Assembly: GCA_964462325.1 (NCBI GenBank)
Contig: CAYWYQ010000021.1
Span: forward strand, 1-13,766
Source: CAYFMS01 sp964462325
GTDB taxonomy: Bacteria; Patescibacteriota; Patescibacteriia; UBA9934
DNA length: 13,766 bases
Direction: 5' to 3'
The notes under the pieces are model-generated. The model worked only from the letters and a program-made list of their open reading frames with translations, made no database searches and was not told the origin of the DNA. Position 1 is the first letter of the stretch, and each line of letters starts with the position of its first letter. Both the position numbers and the translations under genes were made by a program. This document shows, piece by piece, positions 1-5,627 of the stretch.

Positions 1-48
1 CCTAGCTTGTTATTTTACTCGCAGACGTTGTTATGGGTCCCGACAATC
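1..48. repeat. 48-bp direct repeat, copy 1
   Basis: This copy matches bases 140-187 at 46 of 48 positions; the differences are at positions 27 and 43 of the unit. The unit starts CCTAGCTTGTTATTTTACTC and ends CCCGACAATC. It is not palindromic. It touches the left edge of the window, so more copies may lie outside. Read on the minus strand, it holds the end of a small open frame (GTHNNVCE, then stop) plus conserved bases past the stop. The family is not recognised. Confidence 0.9.
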
Positions 49-137
49 TTCATCACCGTACCTTCCAGTACGATTCTTCGATTGCCACCCATGCCTTGCC
101 TGCAAGCAAAATTCCTACGTTTTATTAATCGGATCAT
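15..137 (-). CDS. Possible 40-aa small ORF ending in the 48-bp repeat
   Basis: On the minus strand an ATG at 137 opens a 40-codon frame (MIRLIKRRNFACRQ... ending MKIVGTHNNVCE) that stops at 15-17. A weak AGG lies four bases before the ATG, inside the upstream repeat copy. The other repeat copy ends a second minus-strand frame with almost the same last residues (IDGTHNKVCE, then stop at 154-156), which has no ATG and would need a GTG. The shared ending may simply reflect the DNA-level repeat, because identity continues past the stop codon. No domain is recognised. It could be a tandem small-gene cassette, a decayed gene or chance. Confidence 0.2.
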   Translation of the reverse strand: MIRLIKRRNFACRQGMGGNRRIVLEGTVMKIVGTHNNVCE

Positions 138-139
138 TT

Positions 140-187
140 CCTAGCTTGTTATTTTACTCGCAGACTTTGTTATGGGTCCCGTCAATC
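140..187. repeat. 48-bp direct repeat, copy 2
   Basis: Second copy of the repeat at 1-48, with a period of 139 bp and 91 unrelated bases between copies. The flanks diverge immediately after CAATC. The rest of the left non-coding stretch (188-312) is AT-rich and shows no other structure I can support. Confidence 0.9.
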
Positions 188-312
188 ACCTTGAGCTTAT
201 TTTTAAACTCAACCTCCACATTCTCTAAAAAAACCTACCGCACAACCATGTGCAGACTGATGCTATTTTATCACAGTTTTTCCTAAAAACCAATCAGAAT
301 TGGGGGCAAATA

Positions 313-321
313 TGGTACAAT
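313..321 (+). promoter_or_regulatory. Extended -10 promoter for the gene at 328
   Basis: TGGTACAAT fits the extended -10 pattern TGnTATAAT with one mismatch. It ends six bases before the ATG at 328, so the expected transcription start falls at or next to the start codon, implying a leaderless message. No convincing -35 is seen, as is common with extended -10 promoters. Confidence 0.55.
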
Positions 322-327
322 GTCGCC

Positions 328-1239
328 ATGGATCCGAGCGAGAGCTATCTTAAATCTTCCTATCAAGACATTGATAAGGAATTCGAAAGACAAGTAAAAT
401 TAACGGAGGCGGTCCCACGTGCTCGAAAACTTTTTTATTATATTTGGTTCGCGATCGATGTCGTATTATTTCTCTTATTTGCCTCGGTCATTCTTTGGTA
501 TGTGTCAACAGGGATTTTTTCCGAAAAACGTACCGTGGCAAGGATTGGGTTGAATGCCGATGTGCATCATGAATTATCTGCAGAGAATCAGGCGTCACCG
601 CTCGTAACAAGTGATACAAAGGTGTTTTCTGAATCAGGTGTGCATGATTTTTATGCAGAAATAGAGAATGCGAATGAACAATGGTACGCAGAATTTCGAT
701 ACTATTTCAAAACACCGGACTTTGAATCAGATTTTTCTCGAGCGATTGTATTACCAGGAAAAAAACAGCCTCTGATTTCGTTTTCTCAAGATTTTGAAGG
801 GGGAATACGAAATGCGGAATTGATAATCGAGGATATAAAATGGCATCGTATTACCGCGCATACTATTTCGGATATTGATTTTTGGATTCAAGACCATGAG
901 AATTTTGCTGTAGAAAATATTACGCATGGAACAGGGGCGGATATTGGTGGTCGTCCACTTATTACCACCTCTTTTTCTATAAAAAATAACTCATCCTATT
1001 CTTATTGGGATGCAGATTTCTATATTATTTTGCAAAGAGGAAATATTGTAACAGGCGTGAATACGGTCCGCTTGGCAGGGTTTGAATCTGGCGAATCAAG
1101 AGAGGTGACGGTAAATTGGTTCAGGGGAGCTCAGACAAATGCTACCGTGTCTATTATTCCGAATATCAACTTTTTCGATGATGAGGTATATATGCCACAT
1201 GCAGAAAACGCTGGAGTAGAGATTATTGATCTACTGTAA
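328..1239 (+). CDS. Conserved-style membrane-anchored protein of unknown function
   Basis: A 303-residue protein I cannot name. A hydrophilic N-terminus of about 35 residues is followed by one strong membrane segment (about residues 36-60, YYIWFAIDVVLFLLFASVIL) and then a large, presumably extracytoplasmic, part rich in beta-type alternation (SFSIKNNSSYSYWDADFYII, then RLAGFESGESREVTVNW). That last stretch resembles Ig-like or FxLYD-type folds in which a secreted domain ends on a 'leave the strand' motif, but this is only an impression. The frame is open upstream to a GTG at 250; I chose the ATG at 328 because the extended -10 at 313-321 would otherwise lie inside the gene. It precedes rodA with its own promoter between them, so a wall-related role is possible but unproven. 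Confidence 0.75.
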   Translation: MDPSESYLKSSYQDIDKEFERQVKLTEAVPRARKLFYYIWFAIDVVLFLLFASVILWYVSTGIFSEKRTVARIGLNADVHHELSAENQASPLVTSDTKVFSESGVHDFYAEIENANEQWYAEFRYYFKTPDFESDFSRAIVLPGKKQPLISFSQDFEGGIRNAELIIEDIKWHRITAHTISDIDFWIQDHENFAVENITHGTGADIGGRPLITTSFSIKNNSSYSYWDADFYIILQRGNIVTGVNTVRLAGFESGESREVTVNWFRGAQTNATVSIIPNINFFDDEVYMPHAENAGVEIIDLL

Positions 1240-1249
1240 TCGTTTTTTT
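1221..1249 (+). terminator. Weak possible intrinsic terminator
   Basis: GATTA (1221-1225) can pair with TAATC (1237-1241) around an 11-base loop and is followed by a run of seven T. The stem is short and AT-rich and overlaps the stop codon, so termination would be inefficient. It sits just before the rodA promoter. Confidence 0.3.
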
Positions 1250-1262
1250 GAAAAATAGACAA

Positions 1263-1290
1263 TTGACGAAGTGCTGCGATAAGATACAAA
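1263..1290 (+). promoter_or_regulatory. Promoter-like -35/-10 pair before rodA
   Basis: TTGACG (1263-1268) and TACAAA (1285-1290) are separated by 16 bases. The -10 ends only three bases before the ATG at 1294, so either the message is leaderless or translation begins slightly downstream. Confidence 0.4.
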
Positions 1291-1293
1291 TCC

Positions 1294-2433
1294 ATGTTAC
1301 AGATTTTTTGGCGCAGACTTGTAAAATTGGATTGGCTGCTTATACTTGCGGTCTTTATTTTGTTTACATTTGGAATCTCGGCAATTTATTCTGTTGAGCT
1401 CTCTCATGAAACGGCTCGTTTTGTGTTCTTACGAAAGCAGATCATTGCACTGTGCATTGGTCTTGTAGCCTCTATTTTTGTCGTGAACATGCATTATGTG
1501 CAATGGCGAAACCTGGGGAGGTTTTTGTATATTTTTGGAGTAATACTTCTTGTTCTTGTACTCATTTTTGGAACAAATGTTCGAGGTACGACTGGATGGT
1601 TTGTATTTGGAGCTTTTTCATTTCAGCCTGTTGAATTTATGAAATTGGCGCTCGCAGTGCAATTAGCGCGCTACTTTTCAGATCACGCAAGAAAGAAAAT
1701 TAGATGGAGAGAGATATTCATTAGTGGCTTTATGACGATGGTGCCAACAATTCTTACGATTCTTCAGCCAGATTTGGGAAGTGCCACGCTTCTTATTGGA
1801 CTCTGGATCGTGACACTTTTATTCGTTGGAATACGAGCGAAACATGTTGCTGTGTTTGGCGCGATGTCATTTTTGCTTACAATTTTTTCGTGGTTATTTG
1901 TCCTCAGAGATTATCAGAAGGATCGCATAGCCGTATTCCTTAATCCTTCTCTTGATCCGCTTGGGGCAGGGTACAATGTCACACAAGCGAAGATCGCGAT
2001 CGGATCTGGTCAGTGGTATGGGCGAGGTCTTGGATTTGGATCACAGTCACAGTTACGCTTTTTACCGGAAAGTCAAACGGACTTTGTCTTTGCAGTGATT
2101 GCGGAAGAACTTGGATTTTTTGGAGCGATGATGATATTTGCTGCAATGATATTGCTATTCTGGCGCATAATACATATTGCCTATAATACGAGGGATCCTT
2201 TTGCAAGTTATTTATGTGTTACCATTTTCTCCTTATTTTTTGTTCAAATGTTTTTAAATATTGGGGTGAATTTATCACTCATTCCAGCAACGGGTGTAGC
2301 ACTCCCATTCGTGAGCTATGGTGGATCATCGCTCCTTATTTCTGTCATTCTCATAGCGATACTTCAATCGGTTGTTGTTAGGAGACATCCTCTTGACATG
2401 GGAGGAAAATCTGACATGGTATACTTGAATTAA
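1294..2433 (+). CDS. rodA: RodA-type SEDS peptidoglycan glycosyltransferase
   Basis: SEDS-family polymerase that links lipid II into glycan strands, usually with a class B penicillin-binding protein, in the cylindrical wall. At 379 residues it has normal RodA length and about ten hydrophobic segments. Family motifs are intact: QPVEFMKL (about 111-118), QPDLGSA (158-164), GYNVTQAKIAIGSG (226-239), the loop FLPESQTDFVFAVIAEELG (256-274) holding the conserved Asp263 that matches the functionally essential Asp of RodA/FtsW proteins, and PFVSYGGSS near the C-terminus. The GSG plus GSQSQLRFLPE pattern favours RodA over FtsW. No partner transpeptidase gene is present in the window. The ATG at 1294 lies only three bases after the -10; a TTG at codon 12 (before DWLLIL) is a possible alternative. 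Confidence 0.95.
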   Translation: MLQIFWRRLVKLDWLLILAVFILFTFGISAIYSVELSHETARFVFLRKQIIALCIGLVASIFVVNMHYVQWRNLGRFLYIFGVILLVLVLIFGTNVRGTTGWFVFGAFSFQPVEFMKLALAVQLARYFSDHARKKIRWREIFISGFMTMVPTILTILQPDLGSATLLIGLWIVTLLFVGIRAKHVAVFGAMSFLLTIFSWLFVLRDYQKDRIAVFLNPSLDPLGAGYNVTQAKIAIGSGQWYGRGLGFGSQSQLRFLPESQTDFVFAVIAEELGFFGAMMIFAAMILLFWRIIHIAYNTRDPFASYLCVTIFSLFFVQMFLNIGVNLSLIPATGVALPFVSYGGSSLLISVILIAILQSVVVRRHPLDMGGKSDMVYLN

Positions 2434-2451
2434 GGAATGAGCACCTATAAA
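2417..2451 (+). promoter_or_regulatory. Two candidate -10 elements before the zinc-ribbon gene
   Basis: TGGTATACT (2417-2425) is an extended -10 located in the last codons of rodA, with TTGACA upstream at 2393-2398 but 21 bases away. TATAAA (2446-2451) lies four bases before the ATG at 2456, with TTGAAT at 2425-2430 only 15 bases upstream. Either could drive the next gene; no Shine-Dalgarno sits at a useful distance. Confidence 0.4.
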
Positions 2452-2455
2452 TATT

Positions 2456-2773
2456 ATGACAATACAGGAAAGTGATGGGCTTAAATATGTTTCTCATTGC
2501 ACGAGGTGCATGACACTCTTTTCAAAAGAGGATATGCAATGCGTTGAAAAGAAAGATGAGAAAACAATCCTACATGTATCATGTTCTGTTTGTAGGCAGA
2601 ATATGATCATTTCATTCATCAAAAAAGAGGGGAGCGTGTTATGCGCTGGTACGGTGACGGACCTCTCCTACAAGAATGCTTGCGATGTATTATCTGCAGA
2701 AAAGGTGTCTGTTGATGACGTTCTGTTGATACATGAAGCACTTGAACTTGACAATTTTATGAAAATCGGGTGA
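2456..2773 (+). CDS. Small zinc-ribbon-like protein of unknown function
   Basis: A 105-residue protein with two cysteine pairs, HCTRC (residues 14-18) and SCSVC (about 42-46), spaced as in a treble-clef or zinc-ribbon knuckle, plus an isolated Cys28. The N-terminal half is the probable metal-binding module with beta-strand-like hydrophobic alternation (TILHVSCSVC, NMIISFIKK). The C-terminal half is acidic and ends SVDDVLLIHEALELDNF, which looks helical. No signal peptide or membrane segment. It lies between rodA and rplY with short gaps, and its 3' end carries the rplY promoter. I do not recognise a named family; a nucleic-acid-binding or adaptor role is possible. Confidence 0.75.
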   Translation: MTIQESDGLKYVSHCTRCMTLFSKEDMQCVEKKDEKTILHVSCSVCRQNMIISFIKKEGSVLCAGTVTDLSYKNACDVLSAEKVSVDDVLLIHEALELDNFMKIG

Positions 2774-2776
2774 AAT
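2748..2776 (+). promoter_or_regulatory. Promoter of rplY
   Basis: TTGACA (2748-2753) is a perfect -35 and TGAAAT (2771-2776, four of six matches) follows after the ideal 17 bases. The expected start is about ten bases before the ATG at 2793. The -10 lies in a small hairpin (TCGGG pairing with CCCGA, about 2766-2785) that also contains the stop of the preceding gene. Confidence 0.55.
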
Positions 2777-2792
2777 ACGCCCGAAATTACAT

Positions 2793-3431
2793 ATGGAAAC
2801 TATTACTCTTTCAGCAAATATTCGAGAACAAATGGGGCGTAAAACTGATGCGCTTCGATCAGAAGGTGTTATCCCTGCCGTTGTGTATGGGCTAGACGTA
2901 GAACCTAAAAACATCCAATTAGCACGTAATGCTTTTGACCGCGTATTAAAAACCGCAGGAGAAAGTACCGTGATTGAACTTGATGTAGACGGGAATAAAG
3001 AAAATGTTCTTATTCAAGATGTACAACGAGATGCATTAACAGAATTTACAAAGCATGTAGATTTTCGGCGTGTAGACATGAATACGAAAGTTGATGCGTC
3101 AATTTCTATTTCTGTTATTGGCGATGCCCCAGCTGTTACGGTACATGGCGGAACGCTGATGCAAACAATTGATGAGATCGATGTTCGAGCTCTTCCATCC
3201 GACCTCGTGAAAGAAGTAGAGGTGGATGCAGCAGGACTTGCGACATTTGATGACTCGCTTCATGTTTCAGATATTCAGATTCCAAATGGAATTGAAGTAC
3301 TAACTGATATGGATCAGGTGATTGCGACCGTTGCTGCACCTCGTGTAAATGAAGAGCCAGTTGTGGCTGAAAGCGAGGAAGGAGAAACAACAGAAGAAAA
3401 TGAAGAGGAGGAAGAAGAAACAAAAGAATAA
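2793..3431 (+). CDS. rplY: 50S ribosomal protein L25, CTC/TL5 type
   Basis: Binds 5S rRNA in the central protuberance of the large subunit. The 212 residues match the longer two-domain form (general stress protein CTC). The N-terminal beta-barrel (about 1-92) carries REQMGRKTDALRSEGVIPAVVYG and the closing FTKHVDFRRVDM. The C-terminal TL5-type domain (about 93-185) contains VHGGTLMQTIDEIDVRALPSD, VDAAGLATFDDSLHVSDI and NGIEVLTDMDQVIATV. A final tail of about 25 residues is almost all Glu with some Thr and Lys. That tail is encoded by GAA/GAG runs which, shifted by one base, encode the Lys/Arg-rich start of the next gene. It has its own promoter and no Shine-Dalgarno. Confidence 0.96.
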   Translation: METITLSANIREQMGRKTDALRSEGVIPAVVYGLDVEPKNIQLARNAFDRVLKTAGESTVIELDVDGNKENVLIQDVQRDALTEFTKHVDFRRVDMNTKVDASISISVIGDAPAVTVHGGTLMQTIDEIDVRALPSDLVKEVEVDAAGLATFDDSLHVSDIQIPNGIEVLTDMDQVIATVAAPRVNEEPVVAESEEGETTEENEEEEEETKE

Positions 3432-4560
3432 AATAGATATCAGGAAATATATATCTGATATCAAAAAGAGAATCGAGCCAAAGAAATGGTTCGCTTCTTT
3501 TGTATCTACCGGAAAAAAGACAATAACTGATTTTTCAAAAGGAATTTTTTCTAAAGAGGTGATCATCTCCGTCATGACGGTGCTTATTGTGCTTGTCATT
3601 GTTCTCTTGAATGTTCTTGAATCTTCAAAAAGTCATCGAGAAGGACAGGGTGATGTAGAGAGATATGAAGAACGAGCAAGGCACCCACTCACAGGGCAGA
3701 TAATTGAACAGGAATTAGATACGTTACCTCGTGTATTTAGCATCATGGTAGAGAATGCAGCTGATGCGTGGCCTCTTGTTGGTTTAGACGAAGCCTTCTT
3801 GGTTATCGAGGCTCCAGTCGAAGGAAATATACCGCGATTCATCAGTTTCTATTCAGAGGAAGATACAACGAGGAAGATTGGCCCAGTGAGGAGTGCTCGC
3901 CCATATTACTTAGATTGGGCCACAGAATTTGATGCACTCTATGCACATGTCGGTGGGTCGCCGGAAGCACTCGATCTTATTGCTCATTCTGATATTCGTG
4001 ATGTAAATCAGTTTTTCAATGGAGATACTTTTTATCGGCAAAACGGTAATCGTTTCGCTCCGCATAATGTCTATACATTTATAGATCGTTTATTGGATGC
4101 TTGGGATGCGAAGGAATTTTCCGAACCGGATTACGATATGTGGAAATTTGCTGACGGGGAAGTTGTTGGTAATACATCAATTCACCTTGATTGGATGGAC
4201 GGTGTAACGTATGACGTGGAATGGAATTTTGACGAATCGGAAAATGTATATGAGCGCTATCAGGGGCGTAGTCCGATGAAAATGGAGGATGGAGAGGGGA
4301 TTTTTTCAGATAATGTAATCGTGATAGCAACGGATATTCGTACAATCGATAATGAAGGGAGGAAAGAGTTAAGAACAATTGGTGAAGGGGATATGTTATT
4401 GGCGCAGAATGGAGAGGTGATACTTGGAACATGGAAAAAGGAGTCGGCAGATAGTCGTTTAAATTTTTATAATCATGAAGGTGAAGAGGTAGTGATGAAT
4501 GCTGGTAAGACATGGATAGAGGTGGTAGGGAGCTTAAGTCAAACAGAGATTATCAAATAA
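3400..4560 (+). CDS. DUF3048 (YerB-like) membrane-anchored envelope protein
   Basis: The protein has a very basic N-terminus, one membrane segment (about residues 55-75, IISVMTVLIVLVIVLLNVL) and a large extracytoplasmic region. The first DUF3048 domain shows PRVFSIMVENAADAWPLVGL, EAPVEGNIPRFISFY, GPVRSARPYYLDWATEFDAL and YAHVGGSPEAL. The second domain has IHLDW, VIVIATDIRTID and ends TWIEVVGSLSQTEI. The molecular function of DUF3048 is not established. I chose the ATG at 3400 (386 aa, 32-base overlap with rplY); the frame also contains an ATG at 3349 (403 aa, 83-base overlap). No clear Shine-Dalgarno separates these choices. The overlap suggests translational coupling to rplY. Confidence 0.9.
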   Translation: MKRRKKKQKNKIDIRKYISDIKKRIEPKKWFASFVSTGKKTITDFSKGIFSKEVIISVMTVLIVLVIVLLNVLESSKSHREGQGDVERYEERARHPLTGQIIEQELDTLPRVFSIMVENAADAWPLVGLDEAFLVIEAPVEGNIPRFISFYSEEDTTRKIGPVRSARPYYLDWATEFDALYAHVGGSPEALDLIAHSDIRDVNQFFNGDTFYRQNGNRFAPHNVYTFIDRLLDAWDAKEFSEPDYDMWKFADGEVVGNTSIHLDWMDGVTYDVEWNFDESENVYERYQGRSPMKMEDGEGIFSDNVIVIATDIRTIDNEGRKELRTIGEGDMLLAQNGEVILGTWKKESADSRLNFYNHEGEEVVMNAGKTWIEVVGSLSQTEIIK

Positions 4561-4629
4561 TTACTCCGCTTGAAGACGGGCGTATTTTTACTTAATTAAT
4601 CACATCATACTCGCTGCACGTTCCAAAAT

Positions 4630-4713
4630 CGAGGTTCAACCTCGGAAACAGGAGGTTCAATCTCGAGGTTGAACCTCCTGTGGATAAGCAGGTCCGACCT
4701 TGAGGTCGGGCCT
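4630..4713. repeat. Palindromic repeat cluster 1
   Basis: Three hairpin units lie in tandem. First, CGAGGTTCAACCTCG (4630-4644). Second, arms ACAGGAGGTTCAA (4648-4660) and TTGAACCTCCTGT (4669-4681), a 13-bp perfect stem with an 8-base loop. Third, AGGTCCGACCT (4690-4700), TG, AGGTCGGGCCT (4703-4713), which pairs with one wobble. The same two sequence types, AGGTTSAACCT and AGGTCSGACCT, recur at 10247-10392. None is followed by a T run, so they look like REP-type extragenic palindromes rather than terminators. The rest of 4561-4789 is AT-rich and holds no gene I can support. Confidence 0.9.
4679..4687 (-). promoter_or_regulatory. DnaA-box consensus within a repeat
   Basis: TGTGGATAA is the reverse complement of TTATCCACA, the consensus DnaA-binding 9-mer. 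On the minus strand it runs straight into GGAGGTTCAACCTC. Binding by DnaA is inferred from sequence only. Confidence 0.5.
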
Positions 4714-4778
4714 TGGTTAGCGGTGATTTATAGCATGATCTTATTGTGCAAAAAGCTTATTCTTGATACCTTTTATCG

Positions 4779-4787
4779 AGGAGGTGA
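4779..4787 (+). promoter_or_regulatory. Strong Shine-Dalgarno site for the gene at 4790
   Basis: AGGAGGTGA is a near-full complement of the 16S rRNA 3' end. Its GGAGG core ends five bases before the ATG at 4790, which fixes that start over the upstream in-frame TTG at 4763. Confidence 0.85.
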
Positions 4788-4789
4788 AC

Positions 4790-5002
4790 ATGAAGGGCTG
4801 TTTTTTGTTCGATAGAATACATGACAGATATGTCGATATCATCTTTGTCGTATTGGCCGCCTTTTATTGTGCCGAAGTGGCTGGTTATTGGAATTACCTT
4901 GTGATACCAATCGTATATTTTATTCGGTACAGTATGGATACTTATTTGTCTGATTGGGTAGAAGTGGATGCGATTCATCAGGAGGATGATTCTTTGCTGT
5001 GA
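4790..5002 (+). CDS. Tiny two-segment membrane protein (70 aa), unknown
   Basis: A 70-residue protein (start MKGCFLFDRIHDRYVD) with two likely membrane segments, about residues 15-34 (DIIFVVLAAFYCAEVAGYW) and 36-50 (YLVIPIVYFIRYS), and an acidic tail (EVDAIHQEDDSLL). It matches no family I know. The strong Shine-Dalgarno is the best evidence that it is real. Upstream, TTGTGC (4744-4749) and TACCTT (4767-4772) are spaced by 17 bases and may be a weak promoter. It shares with the next gene the small size, two-segment topology, strong ribosome-binding site and an ATCGAGCTCTAA sequence at the stop codon, so the two may be functionally linked. A holin-like or membrane-stress peptide role is speculation. 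Confidence 0.75.
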   Translation: MKGCFLFDRIHDRYVDIIFVVLAAFYCAEVAGYWNYLVIPIVYFIRYSMDTYLSDWVEVDAIHQEDDSLL

Positions 5003-5025
5003 TCGAGCTCTAAGCGAGCTTTATC
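5002..5025 (+). terminator. Weak hairpin at the stop of the 70-aa gene
   Basis: AGCTC (5006-5010) pairs with GAGCT (5016-5020) around TAAGC, followed by TTATCT. The sequence ATCGAGCTCTAA at 5002-5013 is repeated exactly at 5419-5430 in the terminator of the next gene. Here the stem is shorter and the T run poorer, so termination may be partial. Confidence 0.4.
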
Positions 5026-5037
5026 TCCTACCTATAT

Positions 5038-5066
5038 TTGACCGTTCGAAATATACAAACTATCTT
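5038..5066 (+). promoter_or_regulatory. Promoter for the gene at 5084
   Basis: TTGACC (5038-5043) and TATCTT (5061-5066) are separated by 17 bases. The Shine-Dalgarno AAGGGGGTGA (5072-5081) and ATG 5084 follow directly, so the leader would be about ten bases, nearly all ribosome-binding site. Confidence 0.5.
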
Positions 5067-5083
5067 TCAATAAGGGGGTGAAA

Positions 5084-5419
5084 ATGCATATCGTTCCGTT
5101 GGCGCTGGCTCACATCGCTTTGTTCCTGTTTATCATGTATGGATTTGGAGAATTTCAAGAAGCGATGTTTCATGCCGAAGAAATGCATGTGGTCGCATGG
5201 ATGCTACTCATCATGTTCGCCTATATCGCAAGTGGTGAGATCTACTATCATTTTCGAAAGTACTATCGTTTTGTGAGCCTGCAAGAACAACGGAAGAAAG
5301 CGAGAGGGCAAGTAAGTACTTCGGCGGTTACAGAAGTGCATTCTACGACACATGCATCTGGATTCACTCTGCACTCGACATCTGTCCGAATATCGGACGA
5401 GGATGATGTGGGAGCGTAA
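5084..5419 (+). CDS. Small two-segment membrane protein (111 aa), unknown
   Basis: Two likely membrane segments, about residues 3-22 (IVPLALAHIALFLFIMYGFG) and 34-52 (HVVAWMLLIMFAYIASGEI), joined by a short acidic linker. A juxtamembrane basic/aromatic stretch (YYHFRKYYRF) and a hydrophilic Ser/Thr-rich tail of about 45 residues ending DEDDVGA follow. The ATG at 5084 is preferred to the GTG at 5078 because the GTG lies inside the Shine-Dalgarno. I do not recognise a family. It has its own promoter and a good terminator, and resembles its 70-aa neighbour in layout rather than in sequence. The tail could be a cytoplasmic interaction region. Confidence 0.75.
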   Translation: MHIVPLALAHIALFLFIMYGFGEFQEAMFHAEEMHVVAWMLLIMFAYIASGEIYYHFRKYYRFVSLQEQRKKARGQVSTSAVTEVHSTTHASGFTLHSTSVRISDEDDVGA

Positions 5420-5445
5420 TCGAGCTCTAATGCTCGATTTTTATT
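5419..5445 (+). terminator. Intrinsic terminator after the 111-aa gene
   Basis: ATCGAGC (5419-5425) pairs perfectly with GCTCGAT (5432-5438) around a six-base loop, followed by TTTTATT. The stem starts at the last base of the stop codon. Confidence 0.8.
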
Positions 5446-5456
5446 CCCCGACAAAA

Positions 5457-5481
5457 CCACGGCTGTAAGGCCGTGAGTTTC
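5457..5481. repeat. CACGGC/GCCGTG hairpin repeat, copy 1
   Basis: CACGGC (5458-5463) and GCCGTG (5470-5475) form a perfect 6-bp stem. The 25-base unit aligns directly, with a few substitutions and one indel, to 5636-5661, so the two copies flank the hairpin block between them. On the minus strand the unit reads HGLTAVV. Confidence 0.8.
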
Positions 5482-5496
5482 CGCTGTATCCCCGTC

Positions 5497-5590
5497 GTCA
5501 TTCCCGCCCTGAATCAAGTTCAGGATAAACTACAGCTGGAATCTATCACTTGTCGAAGTACAAGGGATACCGGATCAAGTCCGGCATGAC
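5497..5590. mobile_element. MITE-like hairpin element
   Basis: This 94-bp stretch begins GTCATTCCCG and ends CCGGCATGAC, giving imperfect inverted ends. Inside are three hairpins: CCTGAA/TTCAGG (5508-5524), CTTGT/ACAAG (5549-5564) and CCGGA/TCCGG (5570-5584). The first and third share the loop TCAAG. The layout and wording (GTCATTCCCG, GGAATC, CCGGATCAAGTCCGG) recall short non-autonomous palindromic elements found across many bacteria; this is from memory. No transposase lies nearby. Confidence 0.6.
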
Positions 5591-5627
5591 AAAGAATATT
5601 TGACGACGGACAAGCTACGCTTGAATT

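Noticed and set aside
1..187. CRISPR array
   Set aside because: Only two repeats with a 91-base spacer are visible, there are no cas genes, and the repeat is too long and non-palindromic.
1..187. Integron attC sites in the repeats
   Set aside because: TTGTTAT motifs occur as direct, not inverted, copies and the unit does not fold on itself, so attC structure is absent.
250..327. Upstream GTG start for the first gene
   Set aside because: It would place the extended -10 at 313-321 inside the coding sequence and lacks a ribosome-binding site.
4561..4590. Terminator after the DUF3048 gene
   Set aside because: CCGC...GGGCGTATTTTT looks suggestive, but only about three base pairs form, too weak to support.
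5263..5517. 84-aa minus-strand ORF
   Set aside because: It is antisense to the 111-aa gene and runs through the terminator and hairpin repeat; it has no start signal.
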